A DNA stretch of 64,000 nt from Streptomyces sp. NBC_01314 (lineage in GTDB: Bacteria > Actinomycetota > Actinomycetes > Streptomycetales > Streptomycetaceae), in assembly GCF_041435215.1 (NCBI RefSeq), contig NZ_CP108394.1, forward strand, positions 11,263,817 to 11,327,816, written 5' to 3'. Made by a program: the position numbers and the translations under genes. Shown piece after piece: positions 7,581-16,520 of the stretch (the stretch's first letter is position 1; every line of letters starts with the position of its first letter). Below the pieces are notes generated by a model. That model saw only the letters and a list, made by a program, of their open reading frames with translations, was not told the origin of the DNA and did not search any database.

Positions 7581-8828
7581 TCACCCTCCTCCATGGAGGA
7601 GGCCGGCACCACCATGAACGACGCCCACGCTGAAGGCATTGTGCAAAGTGCCGCCCAGCAGCAGAGCACCGGCGGACTGCAGAACCTGGTCCTGGGCGAT
7701 GACGTGCTGGCACATCGTGTTCAGATCCCGCAGCCAGCGGTCCAGCACGGAAGGCCGGTACACAGCGGCCGTAGCCGCCAGGTCGAACAGCTCCGACACC
7801 ACCGACCGGGCAGTACGAAAGGCGTTCAACCGCGCCAGCACCGTAGCCGCCTGCTCCTCACGGGTCGGCACATCCCCGGCCTCAAGGATCTCCCACTGCT
7901 CACGCAGACTGCCGTAGACGGCATACCGGGCCGCCGACAGATCCATCTCGGCCCGCGCGACGACCGTCTGGACACGGTAGGTCTCCGACCACGGCATCCC
8001 GGTGGCACTGTCGACCCTGGTGGCAGCCATCTGCCGGATGTGGTCGATCGCCGCGCGAGCCACGCCCAGCGGCACACCAGGCATGTTCCGCAGCACCGCG
8101 TCCGCGGTGGCCGCGGCCCCGGTGATCCGGGGCGCCGCGAAACTGAACGTGTACTCCTCCGGCACAAACAGGTCGTCCGCGCGGTAGTCCCTGCTGCCGG
8201 AGGCGGCCAGACCCGTGCTGTACCAGGTGTCCTGGACCAGAAAGTCCCCCACGGGCGCCACGACGATCCGCCAGTTGCCCGGCGCACCGGCCGGACCGGC
8301 CTCCAACTCGCCGTCCCGCGTGACCAGAACACCGCCCACGACCCAGGTGCTGTGGGTGATGCCACTGCCGAAACGCCACTGCCCGGTCACCCGGTAGCCG
8401 CCCGGCACCCGCTCGGCCCGGCCCATCGGCATGATCGCACCGGCGGTGACGGCATCAGGATCGGCCAGCAGTCGGCGCGCCACATCCTCACCGAGAAAAC
8501 CCGCGTAGATCGGAGTGTCCATACCGATCATCGCGCACCAGGCGGCGGACGCGTCCCCCGTGGCAAGAGCCTCGATGACCTCCGTCTGCTCGACCGCGTC
8601 AAGCTCGGGACCACCCCACGCCCTGGGCACGGCCATCCGGAACACCCCGGTCCCACGCAGCAGATCGACCACGTCGGGCGGCAGTCGCCGGCCGTTCTCC
8701 ATCTCCTGCGAGCGTTCCCGCAGCCTCGGCGCGAGGGCCCGCGCCCGCGCCAGAACGTCCTCCGCCGTGACAGGGACCCCCTGCGCCGCGGAGGCGGAGG
8801 CGGAGTCCAGCAGATCCATCAGGCTCAT
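7581..8828 (-). CDS. Acyl-CoA dehydrogenase-fold flavoprotein (group D monooxygenase-like)
   Basis: A 415-aa protein. The N-terminal helical domain (LARARALAPRLRERSQEMEN), central beta domain (VTGQWRFGSGITHSTWVVGG) and C-terminal four-helix region with HVIAQDQVLQSAGALLLGG match the HsaA/two-component flavin hydroxylase branch of the acyl-CoA dehydrogenase fold. True dehydrogenases use a catalytic Glu that I do not see. The likely reaction is FADH2-dependent hydroxylation or N-oxidation of an aromatic or amine, with reductant from a separate reductase. GGAGAG lies 6 bases before the ATG at 8828. It is 104 bases downstream of the FAD oxidase gene on the same strand and presumably belongs to the same pathway. 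Confidence 0.78.
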   Translation of the reverse strand: MSLMDLLDSASASAAQGVPVTAEDVLARARALAPRLRERSQEMENGRRLPPDVVDLLRGTGVFRMAVPRAWGGPELDAVEQTEVIEALATGDASAAWCAMIGMDTPIYAGFLGEDVARRLLADPDAVTAGAIMPMGRAERVPGGYRVTGQWRFGSGITHSTWVVGGVLVTRDGELEAGPAGAPGNWRIVVAPVGDFLVQDTWYSTGLAASGSRDYRADDLFVPEEYTFSFAAPRITGAAATADAVLRNMPGVPLGVARAAIDHIRQMAATRVDSATGMPWSETYRVQTVVARAEMDLSAARYAVYGSLREQWEILEAGDVPTREEQAATVLARLNAFRTARSVVSELFDLAATAAVYRPSVLDRWLRDLNTMCQHVIAQDQVLQSAGALLLGGTLHNAFSVGVVHGGAGLLHGGG

Positions 8829-8932
8829 GTGCCGCTCTCCCAGCGTCCGTTGTCTCTCATACGGCTCGGATGTGTGCCATGCCGTCCGGCCCGGCCCGGA
8901 CGGCATGGCGGCCCGCACGGTGCGGGCGGTGC

Positions 8933-10444
8933 TCACGCGTACCGCCCGGCGGCGATGACATGGTGGGGGTCGACGGCGTCCTTCAGCCGCCGGGCGAACG
9001 CCCGCGCCCCCACCCCCGGGGTCAGCCGGCCGGCCCAGCCGCTGTGCTCGATGTCGAGGCGGTAGGGAACGAACCCCTCGGCCGTGAAGAGCTCATAGAG
9101 CCGCTCCAGAGCCCCATGAGCGCGCGCGGCCTGCTCGGCGTCACGGGCGAACCCCATCGTCACGACACAGTCGACGACATCGGCGTTGAGAGCGTTGAAC
9201 GTGACACCGCAGCGGATCCCGCTCTCCCCGCGCACCTGCCCGACCAGCTCATGAGCCCGTTCCAGCGCCGGCCCGGTGAAGGGAACCAACGGCAGAAAGA
9301 GCAGAAAGCCGCCCTCCTCGTCGAACCGGCCGGCGGGCAGGCCCGTCTTCGCCTCGAACAGGGTGTCCGTCGTGTCGGGGTCACCGGCATAGGCCCGCTC
9401 CACCCGTACGGCGCCGTCGTGGTTGCCGGCGGCCGGATCGGTGGCGTCGGTGTCCGACACCGCGCTGAACAGACCGGACCGCACCGCTTCGGCGACGATG
9501 ATCCCGGACAGCGCGTCCACCGCCTCAGCGGTCCCGTCGACACACACATGCACCAGATACTGCCCGGCCGGGCCGGCATAGGCCCTGGCCGCGGTCTCGT
9601 CGTACATCTTCACCACGCCACGGGTCAGGCCCTGGCTCACCCAGCGGCGCACCTCCGCGGTCGCGCACCGCACCTTGTCGGGAGTGAAGTTGAGCCGGAC
9701 CACCCGCAGCGCCTCGGGCCTCGGCAGCAGCCGCACCGTGGCCGCGGTGACCACCCCGAGACTGGACTGGACGAACAGCTGCACCAGCGAAGGACCGAGA
9801 CCGTGGACGTGGACCGGGGTCGCCCAGCCGGGCTCGGGCCACCAGCCGACCCGGATCAGCTCACCGCTCGGCAGAACGACCTCAACGCCCGTCAGATCCT
9901 CCGTGCGCTGGTGGCGCAGCCCCACACCACGGTCCAGGGCGTTACCCACCACACTGGTGTGCGCGGAGGAAGCGGTCACGTTCACCATGCGTTCGGTGCC
10001 CTGCAGGAGCTTCGCGAGCCGGGCCTGGCTCACACCGGGCTCCACCACAGCCCAGCCCCGGGCCACGTCGATGCCGCGGATCCGGTCGAGACCGGACAGA
10101 TCGAGCACGACCGCCCCGTCCCCGGCAGGCTCACGCGAACCCAGTCCCCAGTTGCCCCCGGTACTGAAAACATGCAGAGGAACGCGGGCCCCGCCGTCCG
10201 CGAACAGCCCGACGACCCGCTGCACCTCCTCGGCGGTACGCGGACGCACCACACCATGGACATCCCGCGCCCGGTACAACCCGGCGTTCGGCCCCAGCAC
10301 GGAGGCCGGCCCCCCACCGCTCCCATCCCAAGAACGTGTGACCCGGTCGGCGCCCACGACGCGTGCGGCCCTGTCCAGCACAACCTCCACGCCCGCACCG
10401 GCGGACGCCTCGGGCTGCAGATCGGTCACAGAACGAACGGTCAT
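8933..10444 (-). CDS. VAO-family FAD-linked oxidase (4-cresol dehydrogenase-like)
   Basis: A 503-aa protein with a PCMH-type FAD-binding domain: RPRTAEEVQRVVGLFADGG, then STGGNWGLG, then VEPGVSQARLAKLL. The VAO C-terminal cap domain ends in GARAFARRLKDAVDPHHVIA. The pattern resembles 4-cresol dehydrogenase and vanillyl-alcohol oxidase, which oxidise para-substituted phenols through a quinone-methide. That suits a chorismate-derived aromatic pathway. I place the start at the ATG at 10444, with GAGGTG upstream; the GTG at 10450 is too close to that site. No covalent-flavin His or Tyr could be assigned with confidence. Confidence 0.8.
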   Translation of the reverse strand: MTVRSVTDLQPEASAGAGVEVVLDRAARVVGADRVTRSWDGSGGGPASVLGPNAGLYRARDVHGVVRPRTAEEVQRVVGLFADGGARVPLHVFSTGGNWGLGSREPAGDGAVVLDLSGLDRIRGIDVARGWAVVEPGVSQARLAKLLQGTERMVNVTASSAHTSVVGNALDRGVGLRHQRTEDLTGVEVVLPSGELIRVGWWPEPGWATPVHVHGLGPSLVQLFVQSSLGVVTAATVRLLPRPEALRVVRLNFTPDKVRCATAEVRRWVSQGLTRGVVKMYDETAARAYAGPAGQYLVHVCVDGTAEAVDALSGIIVAEAVRSGLFSAVSDTDATDPAAGNHDGAVRVERAYAGDPDTTDTLFEAKTGLPAGRFDEEGGFLLFLPLVPFTGPALERAHELVGQVRGESGIRCGVTFNALNADVVDCVVTMGFARDAEQAARAHGALERLYELFTAEGFVPYRLDIEHSGWAGRLTPGVGARAFARRLKDAVDPHHVIAAGRYA

Positions 10445-10817
10445 GGACACACCTCGGTTCCATCGCGCGTGAAGCGGTGAGGTCTACAGCGCCTGGGCAG
10501 ACACGGCAGGCACCTACCGCCACGCTAGAAACCACGCCCCCGCACCTTCCCGGCGATCGCGCACGGACTCTGACGATTTCGCGCACGCGTTCGGGACCAC
10601 GCCGTTCCGGCCTGCCGGAACGCGACGCGGATGGCTGTGCGGTTCGCGCTGCCGTGAGCGGTTCGCGGTGAAGCGCGGGCCGTCGGGCCCGTCGACGACA
10701 GCCACATCCCGCTCAGAACACGCCCCGAGCGCGGCGCCTTCCGAGGCCGGCATCGCAGGAAATCCGGTCCACCGTTTCGTCCCGCCCCCCGCCCCCGCCG
10801 CCCTCCCGGCTGCCGCT
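10445..10817. other. Gene-free gap with one inverted repeat
   Basis: These 373 bases separate the oxidase gene from the next minus-strand operon. The only structure I find is a perfect 8-bp inverted repeat with a 4-base spacer, CGTTCCGG-cctg-CCGGAACG, at 10603-10622. It could be an operator or part of a terminator. No open frame has both a ribosome site and a protein-like composition. Confidence 0.4.
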
Positions 10818-11069
10818 CTACTTGTTGCCGCGCAGTCTTCGGGCGCTGTCCCGGTCGAGGGTCGTCCCCGTCGTGGGGCGGCGGGACTTCGTCGTGAGCC
10901 GCTTGATGTCCTGGCCGAGCTGTTCGTTACGGGTCCTGCTGTGTTCGGCGTACTGCTGTTGCAGGTAGGCGGGCATGCCGGGTGGTGGCGGGGCCTGGCC
11001 CGCGGCGGTGACGGTCGCGATGATCTCGCCGACGTTCCAGGCCCTTTTGGCCTTGCTCCACAGGCTCAT
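10818..11069 (-). CDS. Small hypothetical protein, last gene of the lipoprotein operon
   Basis: An 83-aa soluble, basic protein (MSLWSKAKRAWNVGEIIATV; C-terminus rich in Arg, Lys and Thr). It has a Pro-rich segment APPPPGMPAYLQQQY and a probable helix with QDIKRL. I do not recognise a family. Its ATG at 11069 overlaps the stop of the upstream membrane-protein gene (ATGA), so it is translationally coupled and presumably acts with it. It lacks transmembrane and signal segments. Confidence 0.7.
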   Translation of the reverse strand: MSLWSKAKRAWNVGEIIATVTAAGQAPPPPGMPAYLQQQYAEHSRTRNEQLGQDIKRLTTKSRRPTTGTTLDRDSARRLRGNK

Positions 11070-12430
11070 GCGACCACCGCCAGGCCTTCGTCGCCCTGCA
11101 CGCCCGTGTCCCGGGCCGTGGCCCGTCCAGGCTCGGTGCCGGTCCAGGACGCCGCCTGAGCCAGTGCCAGGTCCAGGCCGTCGAGGGACAGGCGTGGGGC
11201 GGCAAGCGGGCTGCCGTAGCCGCAGTGCTGGTGGACTGAGCGGGCGTAGCGGATGGCCTGGTCCTGGGTGCTTTCGGTGACTCTTCGGTTCGCCTCGGCC
11301 CGCAGCCGTGCGCTGTCACGGAGCAACTGGCCCACGAGCCGGGCGGCCTGGCGCAGCAGGATCTCCCGCTTGGCACTCAACGCCTCCTCGGTTCGGTGGG
11401 TGCCGTGCAGTTGCGGGGCCAGGACGTCGATCGCCTCGGTCGTCGTCGAGCCGTCCGCGAACTCCGACTGGTAGGACAGATAGGCCACCGCGCCGATCAC
11501 GAGGGCGAACAGCGTAGCCATGACGGCGGTCAGGAACCGATCGTCGGAGGGACCGTCGAGGACGAGCCGCCAGGCCATGGCGACACCGAGGGTCAGTGCC
11601 AGCACACCGCACAGGAGGAGTTCGGCGGCGAGGGTCTTCACGCCACCCTTGGGCGAGCCGCCCTTGGGAGAGCCGGCCCCGGAGGCGCCGCCCCTGGCGA
11701 AGTCCCATCCTCCGTGCGCGGCGCGGTACGCGCGGTGGCGCCTGCCGAACAGTTTCATCGTCAATGCGACCCCGACCGTGCCCAGGATCCCGAACAGCAG
11801 CGCGGTGACGGCTCTGAGGACGCTGTCGGCGGACTGCCAGGCCCTGCGCAGGTCGACGTTGAGGAACTTGGCCATCAGGAAGGTCAGGACGATGACATCG
11901 AGCGCGAGGAGCCCCAGCAGGAGCTTCCTGACCCGGGGCGGGATCCGCCGGTGTGCCCGGGAGCCCGCCTGTTCCTGTTCCTCGACGAGCGCCGACCACT
12001 CGGCGTGGCGGCCGTGTGCCTCGGCCGCGCTGTAGGACTCGCCGTGCGGGCCGACGTAGCGGCGCGCGCGCAGGGCGGTGAGCTGGTGATCGATGAACCG
12101 GGCCTCGGCATGCAGGCCCTGGATCGTCGCGACCGTGGGTTCGATGGTGCCGGCGATCTCCGCCTTGGCCCAGGTGTCGGCGCGGTGCTCGGCGGCCCTG
12201 CGCAGACTGTCCTCGGCGTGGGTCCATTCCTCGGCCGGGCGGTCCCGCCCGATCCGCCGGGCCTCGCCGACGAGTTCATGGCAGCGGACGATCTTCGTGA
12301 ACGGCATGGGGCCCATCCCCAGCGCGGAGGTGAGCGTCTGGCGGGGCGGGATCCGCAGGCGCCCCCGGAACCCCTGGGCGCTTCCGGCATTCTTGCTGCT
12401 TCTGGTGCTTTCAGGGCTGGTCGGTGTCAT
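11066..12430 (-). CDS. Multi-pass membrane protein with long N-terminal helical region
   Basis: A 454-aa protein of unknown family. Residues 1-165 are polar and probably helical (RAAEHRADTWAKAEIAGTIE). A charged stretch (RRIPPRVRK) follows, then four hydrophobic segments: LLLGLLALDVIVLTFLMA, AVTALLFGILGTVGVALTM, LLLCGVLALTLGVAMAW and FLTAVMATLFALVIGAVAYL. A Gly/Ser/Lys repeat (GSPKGGSPKGG) separates the second and third. The C-terminal 110 residues are again helical and charged. Start and stop both overlap neighbours by 4 bases, placing it in an operon of four coupled genes. With the upstream OmpA lipoprotein it may form an envelope complex. Confidence 0.75.
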   Translation of the reverse strand: MTPTSPESTRSSKNAGSAQGFRGRLRIPPRQTLTSALGMGPMPFTKIVRCHELVGEARRIGRDRPAEEWTHAEDSLRRAAEHRADTWAKAEIAGTIEPTVATIQGLHAEARFIDHQLTALRARRYVGPHGESYSAAEAHGRHAEWSALVEEQEQAGSRAHRRIPPRVRKLLLGLLALDVIVLTFLMAKFLNVDLRRAWQSADSVLRAVTALLFGILGTVGVALTMKLFGRRHRAYRAAHGGWDFARGGASGAGSPKGGSPKGGVKTLAAELLLCGVLALTLGVAMAWRLVLDGPSDDRFLTAVMATLFALVIGAVAYLSYQSEFADGSTTTEAIDVLAPQLHGTHRTEEALSAKREILLRQAARLVGQLLRDSARLRAEANRRVTESTQDQAIRYARSVHQHCGYGSPLAAPRLSLDGLDLALAQAASWTGTEPGRATARDTGVQGDEGLAVVA

Positions 12431-13593
12431 GACGGGTCGGGTCCTTCTTTCGGGGTGACGGTGATCTCCACCCGCCGGTTCTGGCGGGCGAGTTGCTCGG
12501 CGAAGACACCGCCGGGCATGTTGTCGACGCGGGGACGGGTGGAACCGGCCCCCTCGACCGAGCCGATGAGGGCGGGGGAGACACCGAGCCGGACGAGGCG
12601 GTCGCCGACGGCCCGCGCCCGCTGGGTGGACAGGGCGAAGCCGCTCGCCGCCGTGCCCACTTGGGCGGTGTGGCCGGTGATCCGTACGACGACGTCGGCG
12701 CCGCAGTGTTCGAGGCTGTCCGCGATCGGTCTCAGGTAACGGTCGGCGTCGGCTTTGAGGTGCGCGTCGTCCGCGGCGAACGTCACCGACGTCGGCACCA
12801 CGTAGGTGCCTTTGCAGGAGGTGGGGGTCGCACCGACCGGCACCACCGGGACGGGCCGCTGCGACGACGACATCAGCCGTGGCACGTCGTCGTCGCGCAC
12901 CGTGCACGAGGCCGCCCCCGAGGCCTGGCACACCGCCCGCCACAGCGCGGTGATCCGCTGCGCCGCCGGCAGCGGCAGCTCGGGCTGGGTGCCGTAGGCG
13001 ATGCCCAGGCCGACGAACTCGACGTGCCGGCCGGACGCGTCGGGCACCAGTGCGCGGCTCTTCAGGTCCCGCAGGACGGTGTCGGGGTCGAAGTTCCAGC
13101 CGAGCGTGCGCAGATCCAGTGGATCGGCGGTCTGGACGCCCGACGACACGAGGACGACCGTGCCGCCGTCGGGGGTGGCGCGCAGGGCCCGGCGGTAGGT
13201 GCCCAGGAGGTCCAGGCCGTCCGCCGCCGGCCGGCCCCCGGTCAGTGCCGAGCGCAGCTTCGCCGCCTTGGCCAGGACTCTCTCCCGGGCGGTGGCCTGG
13301 TCCTGTTCGACCTCCCGCGCGTCGCGCAGGGGGGTCAGATCGACCTCGGTCACCTGCGGGTTGGTCGACACGACCACGGAGACCTTCCCGTCGCCGGGGT
13401 CGAGTGCGCGCAGGCCGTGGCGTACGGCGAGGTCTTCCAGTACCGGGGCCCAGGGCGCCGGTTCGGCCATGCTGCCGGTGACGGCGATGGTCAACGGCGT
13501 CGGGGCGGGCCCGGATCCGCAGGCGGTGAGGGTGCAGGCGGCGAGGGCCGCAAGCAGGAGCAGGACACGCAGTACCGGCCGGCGCCCCCTCAT
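12427..13593 (-). CDS. Lipoprotein with VWA-like domain and OmpA peptidoglycan-binding domain
   Basis: A 388-aa protein. The signal peptide is RRPVLRVLLLLAALAACTL with two candidate lipobox cysteines (LAAC and LTAC), so it is probably exported and lipid-anchored. Residues 30-190 resemble a von Willebrand A fold (TIAVTGSMAEPAP, GTVVLVSSGVQTADPLDL), although the metal site is not canonical. The last 120 residues form an OmpA/MotB domain (TSVTFAADDAHLK, RITGHTAQVGT, STQRARAVGDRLVRLGVSP, QNRRVEITV) that binds peptidoglycan. OmpA-type domains are less common in Gram-positives. It is coupled by 4-base overlaps to genes on both sides. Function unknown; possibly a wall-tethered sensor or scaffold. 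Confidence 0.78.
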   Translation of the reverse strand: MRGRRPVLRVLLLLAALAACTLTACGSGPAPTPLTIAVTGSMAEPAPWAPVLEDLAVRHGLRALDPGDGKVSVVVSTNPQVTEVDLTPLRDAREVEQDQATARERVLAKAAKLRSALTGGRPAADGLDLLGTYRRALRATPDGGTVVLVSSGVQTADPLDLRTLGWNFDPDTVLRDLKSRALVPDASGRHVEFVGLGIAYGTQPELPLPAAQRITALWRAVCQASGAASCTVRDDDVPRLMSSSQRPVPVVPVGATPTSCKGTYVVPTSVTFAADDAHLKADADRYLRPIADSLEHCGADVVVRITGHTAQVGTAASGFALSTQRARAVGDRLVRLGVSPALIGSVEGAGSTRPRVDNMPGGVFAEQLARQNRRVEITVTPKEGPDPS

Positions 13594-13835
13594 GCCGCAC
13601 CTGCCCAACGCACCACGGACGTCAGGTGCCAGCCGCCCGAACAGTGGGAGCAGCGGTAGGCCCGGACCACCGTCCATTGGGGGCGCATGCCGTTGAGTTC
13701 GGCCCGGGCCCTGGACTCCCGGGCCGCTGCCAGGAGGAGCTTGGCGTCCTTGCGTTCGCCGAGACGTCGCTTGCCGGTGGTGGCGCAGACCGGCCAGCTC
13801 CGCCGGGGCCTGCGCGGTCGTCGTGTGATGGCCAT
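13590..13835 (-). CDS. Small basic zinc-finger-like protein, first gene of the operon
   Basis: An 81-aa protein. MAITRRPRRPRRSWPVCATT is followed by GKRRLGERKDAKLLLAAARE and YRCSHCSGGWHLTS. The spaced Cys-Thr-Thr-Gly-Lys and C-S-H-C...WHL pattern is that of small proteins often seen in actinomycete plasmids, phages and integrative elements, thought to bind zinc. GGAGGAA lies 4 bases before the ATG. The stop overlaps the next start (ATGA), so it leads the four-gene coupled operon 13835 to 10818. Its presence hints that the operon has mobile-element ancestry. Confidence 0.72.
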   Translation of the reverse strand: MAITRRPRRPRRSWPVCATTGKRRLGERKDAKLLLAAARESRARAELNGMRPQWTVVRAYRCSHCSGGWHLTSVVRWAGAA

Positions 13836-14170
13836 GGATTCCTCCGTCGCCGATCGCGGCGTGGGGACGGCCGTGCAACCGCCCCACCGTTGGCGAGAAG
13901 GAATAGCGCGCGGCCTTGCGACGGACTCGTGGAAATCGTGAACAGCCCAGCTCACCGGGGCAGTTCGGCACGAAGGCGCGAAAACCACCGCCACGGCGAC
14001 GCCGAGGCAACCGGCCTCCGGCAAGCAACCGGCATGCACACCGAAGCCACCGAGACGCGCATACCGGCTCCGCCGAGGACCCGGTGCGTGCTCACGCCGC
14101 CGGGCCGGTAAAGTCGTGATCTTCGGATGGCGAAGCCGGCCGGAGTCCCCCTGAGGCTGTGCTCACAACG
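13836..14170. other. Divergent promoter gap
   Basis: These 335 bases lie between the minus-strand lipoprotein operon and a plus-strand hypothetical gene. I see no gene, repeat or RNA. Promoters for both directions must lie here, but no consensus boxes stand out. Confidence 0.35.
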
Positions 14171-14929
14171 ATGAACGCCCACGACACTCCCGTACGACGC
14201 CGACTCGACGGTGCGCTGGACGGTTTGGCTGTCACCTTCCGCGGGATGACGGCCCGCGCCGGGGAGACGCAGTGCGACTGCCACTGGGGCAGCGAAGAAG
14301 ACCTTGCGCAGTTGAAGGTCCCCGAGGTGGAGCTGGACCCGGACCTTCTGGGGCGCACCTGGCGGGCATACGACTGGGAGGACCACGGCGCGGTGCTGCG
14401 CCGCATCCTTCCTCAGTTCGCCAGGGCTCTGGTCAGCGGCCTCGTGGAGCCCTTCTTCGGCATGGGAGAGGCCGGACGTTCCTTCGCTCGCGGTCGCTGG
14501 CAGCAGTGGCCCGCGCAGCAGAGCGCGGCGGTATGGGAGTTCCTGCACGCCTGGTGGGCATACAGCCTCACCGAACCGGAGCCTGCCGTGCCCGCGCACG
14601 AGGTCCTCGGGCTGTGCGCCGAGGCATCCGCCACGCTCGGTCCGTGGCTCACCGCCTGGGAGACACTGGAGCACCGCGTGGCCGACCAGCGTCTGGCCGA
14701 AGCGGCCGCCCACTGGGAGTACGACCTGCTGGGCGACCAGCTTCCCTGGGATGCGTGGGACAACGCCGACGCCCTGCGCACCGAACTCGCGAACTGGCTG
14801 GTCCGCCACGCACCTGCCCGCCTGCGGGCCCAGAACGTCCCCGAGGAGCTGCTCCACCGGATCCGTCTGATCGGTCTTCGCGGTCCCGCCCGCTGGGAGG
14901 ACCCGCACTGGCCCGGTCACCGGTACTGA
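14171..14929 (+). CDS. Hypothetical acidic soluble protein
   Basis: A 252-aa protein of no recognised family, rich in Trp and acidic residues. It includes TQCDCHWGSEEDLAQLKVPE near residue 40, WEFLHAWWAYSL, LGPWLTAWETLE and a C-terminal WEDPHWPGHRY. No signal peptide or membrane segment is visible. The start is uncertain: a GTG at 14159 lies only 2 bases after a GAGG site, whereas the ATG at 14171 has that site 14 bases upstream. I use the ATG. It stands alone between two operons. Composition and codon use match its neighbours, so it is probably a resident gene. Confidence 0.7.
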   Translation: MNAHDTPVRRRLDGALDGLAVTFRGMTARAGETQCDCHWGSEEDLAQLKVPEVELDPDLLGRTWRAYDWEDHGAVLRRILPQFARALVSGLVEPFFGMGEAGRSFARGRWQQWPAQQSAAVWEFLHAWWAYSLTEPEPAVPAHEVLGLCAEASATLGPWLTAWETLEHRVADQRLAEAAAHWEYDLLGDQLPWDAWDNADALRTELANWLVRHAPARLRAQNVPEELLHRIRLIGLRGPARWEDPHWPGHRY

Positions 14930-15119
14930 GCCGCCCCTCGCCCTCCAATGCTGCCTGCCGGGTACCGAGAGGCGCTCGAACGGGGCCGCGTCACCGCATC
15001 TAACAGAGCCCCCAACACCCCCACCCCCGCGGAGTCGTGAAAACCGCGACCCCCCGCGCGATGGCTGTCCCACACTGTGCGCAGCGCCCAGCCCGACGAA
15101 CGTCACGGGGGTACGAAGA

Positions 15120-16520
15120 ATGTCGTTGTCCCAGCAAGACCGGTTGTCGCTCGTCGACTTCCTGCCCGCGCAGGACCGGCCAACCGGTCCGTGGGGCCAG
15201 ATCCTGTGGGACCTGACCGCGCCCGCCCCGATGAGCCTGTGGTCGACGCGGGTGACCGCGGCCCGTATCCACCGCTACGACCGTGTCCGGCCGTTCGCGA
15301 CCCGCGGGTTCCTGCTCGCCGTGCTCGCCGTGCTGCTCGGCCTCGCCGACGGCACCCGGCCGGTCGTGTGGGCTTTGCTGTCGGTCGGCGTGGTGCAGAC
15401 ACTGCTGGAGATCCACCTCCACGGCCAGGCGCACGGCGGCGCCCGCTCACAATTCGCCCTGGTCCGGCTGCTGCTCGACTGGCAGGACAACTGGCAGTGG
15501 GAGCGCACGCTGCTCAACGCCACCGGGGTGCTCGGCGGGATCGCCGTGCCCGCGAACGTGATCGCCGTGCTGTTCTTCACGGGCCCCGGCGACCCGGGCT
15601 GGGTCAAGGTCGCCGCCCTGGCGGTCGCGCTCGCCTACGCCAACTCCGGCATCTTCCATGTGCTCACCGACGGCACCTACTACTCGGCCAACCAGAGCCT
15701 GCCCCGGTTCCTGGTCAGCCTGCGGGCATACGGCTGGCTGCTGGTGACGGGGGTGCTCGTGGCCGTGGTGGGACTGTCGGTGCATCTCGGGCGGTGGAGC
15801 CCGCAGATGGAGCCGCTGGCGTGGGCGGCGTGCGTACTGCCCTACCTCGTGGGCATGAAGGCGCGCGACTGCGACCGGCTCCTGCGGGCGAGCGGCGAGG
15901 AGGTGGCCGTGGCGATGAACGAGGCCCGCAGCCGGCTGGCGCAGGACTTCCACGACATGCACACCGGGGCCCGCTCGCTGTTCCGGTCCCTGGCCGACGA
16001 CGAAGCGGTCAGCGCCCAGGTCAGGGTCGATGCCGCCGACTTCGCACCCATGATCACCCTGGTCAAGGAGATGGCCGACGAGAGTGCCTGGGACGCCGGG
16101 GACAAGGAGATCGCCCTGGAGGCGGTCATCGAACAACTCGCACGCGACCACACCCTGCGCATCACCACCGAGTTGCGGCTCGGCGAGCTGCGCGCCGCCA
16201 ACCGGGAGCTCGTGCGACAGCTGATCACCACGGTCGTCAGCAACGCCGCCCAGGCCATGGCGCGCCACGAGATCCACGACCGGCCGGTCACGGTGTCGGG
16301 CCAGGTGTCGGACGGCATGATCCACCTCAGCATCCGCGATCCGCTCCCGCTGATTCAGGACACCTCGTGGTGCGTGGACGGCAGCACACTGGCGTTCATG
16401 CGGGACAGGCTGCGACGCCTCGGTGGCGACATCACGCAGTCCGCGGTGGCCGGCGGCAAGGAGATCCGCAGCGTATGGAGTGTCCGCCCCCCGAGGCTCA
16501 AGAGGGAGTCCACCCGATGA
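15120..16520 (+). CDS. Membrane histidine-kinase-like protein with degenerate catalytic domain
   Basis: A 466-aa protein. About six hydrophobic segments lie between residues 60 and 245. A cytoplasmic region follows with SRLAQDFHDMHTGARSLF, an H-box like that of HisKA_3 kinases (His in DFHD). An N-box VSNAAQAMARHEI near residue 375 follows. The ATP-binding G1 box is not recognisable (SIRDPLPLIQD replaces DxGxG), so kinase activity is doubtful. GGGGG lies 9 bases before the ATG. Its stop overlaps the start of a gene encoding a receiver-like protein, so the two probably form an atypical signalling pair. It heads a four-gene coupled operon that extends to 18992. Confidence 0.72.
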   Translation: MSLSQQDRLSLVDFLPAQDRPTGPWGQILWDLTAPAPMSLWSTRVTAARIHRYDRVRPFATRGFLLAVLAVLLGLADGTRPVVWALLSVGVVQTLLEIHLHGQAHGGARSQFALVRLLLDWQDNWQWERTLLNATGVLGGIAVPANVIAVLFFTGPGDPGWVKVAALAVALAYANSGIFHVLTDGTYYSANQSLPRFLVSLRAYGWLLVTGVLVAVVGLSVHLGRWSPQMEPLAWAACVLPYLVGMKARDCDRLLRASGEEVAVAMNEARSRLAQDFHDMHTGARSLFRSLADDEAVSAQVRVDAADFAPMITLVKEMADESAWDAGDKEIALEAVIEQLARDHTLRITTELRLGELRAANRELVRQLITTVVSNAAQAMARHEIHDRPVTVSGQVSDGMIHLSIRDPLPLIQDTSWCVDGSTLAFMRDRLRRLGGDITQSAVAGGKEIRSVWSVRPPRLKRESTR

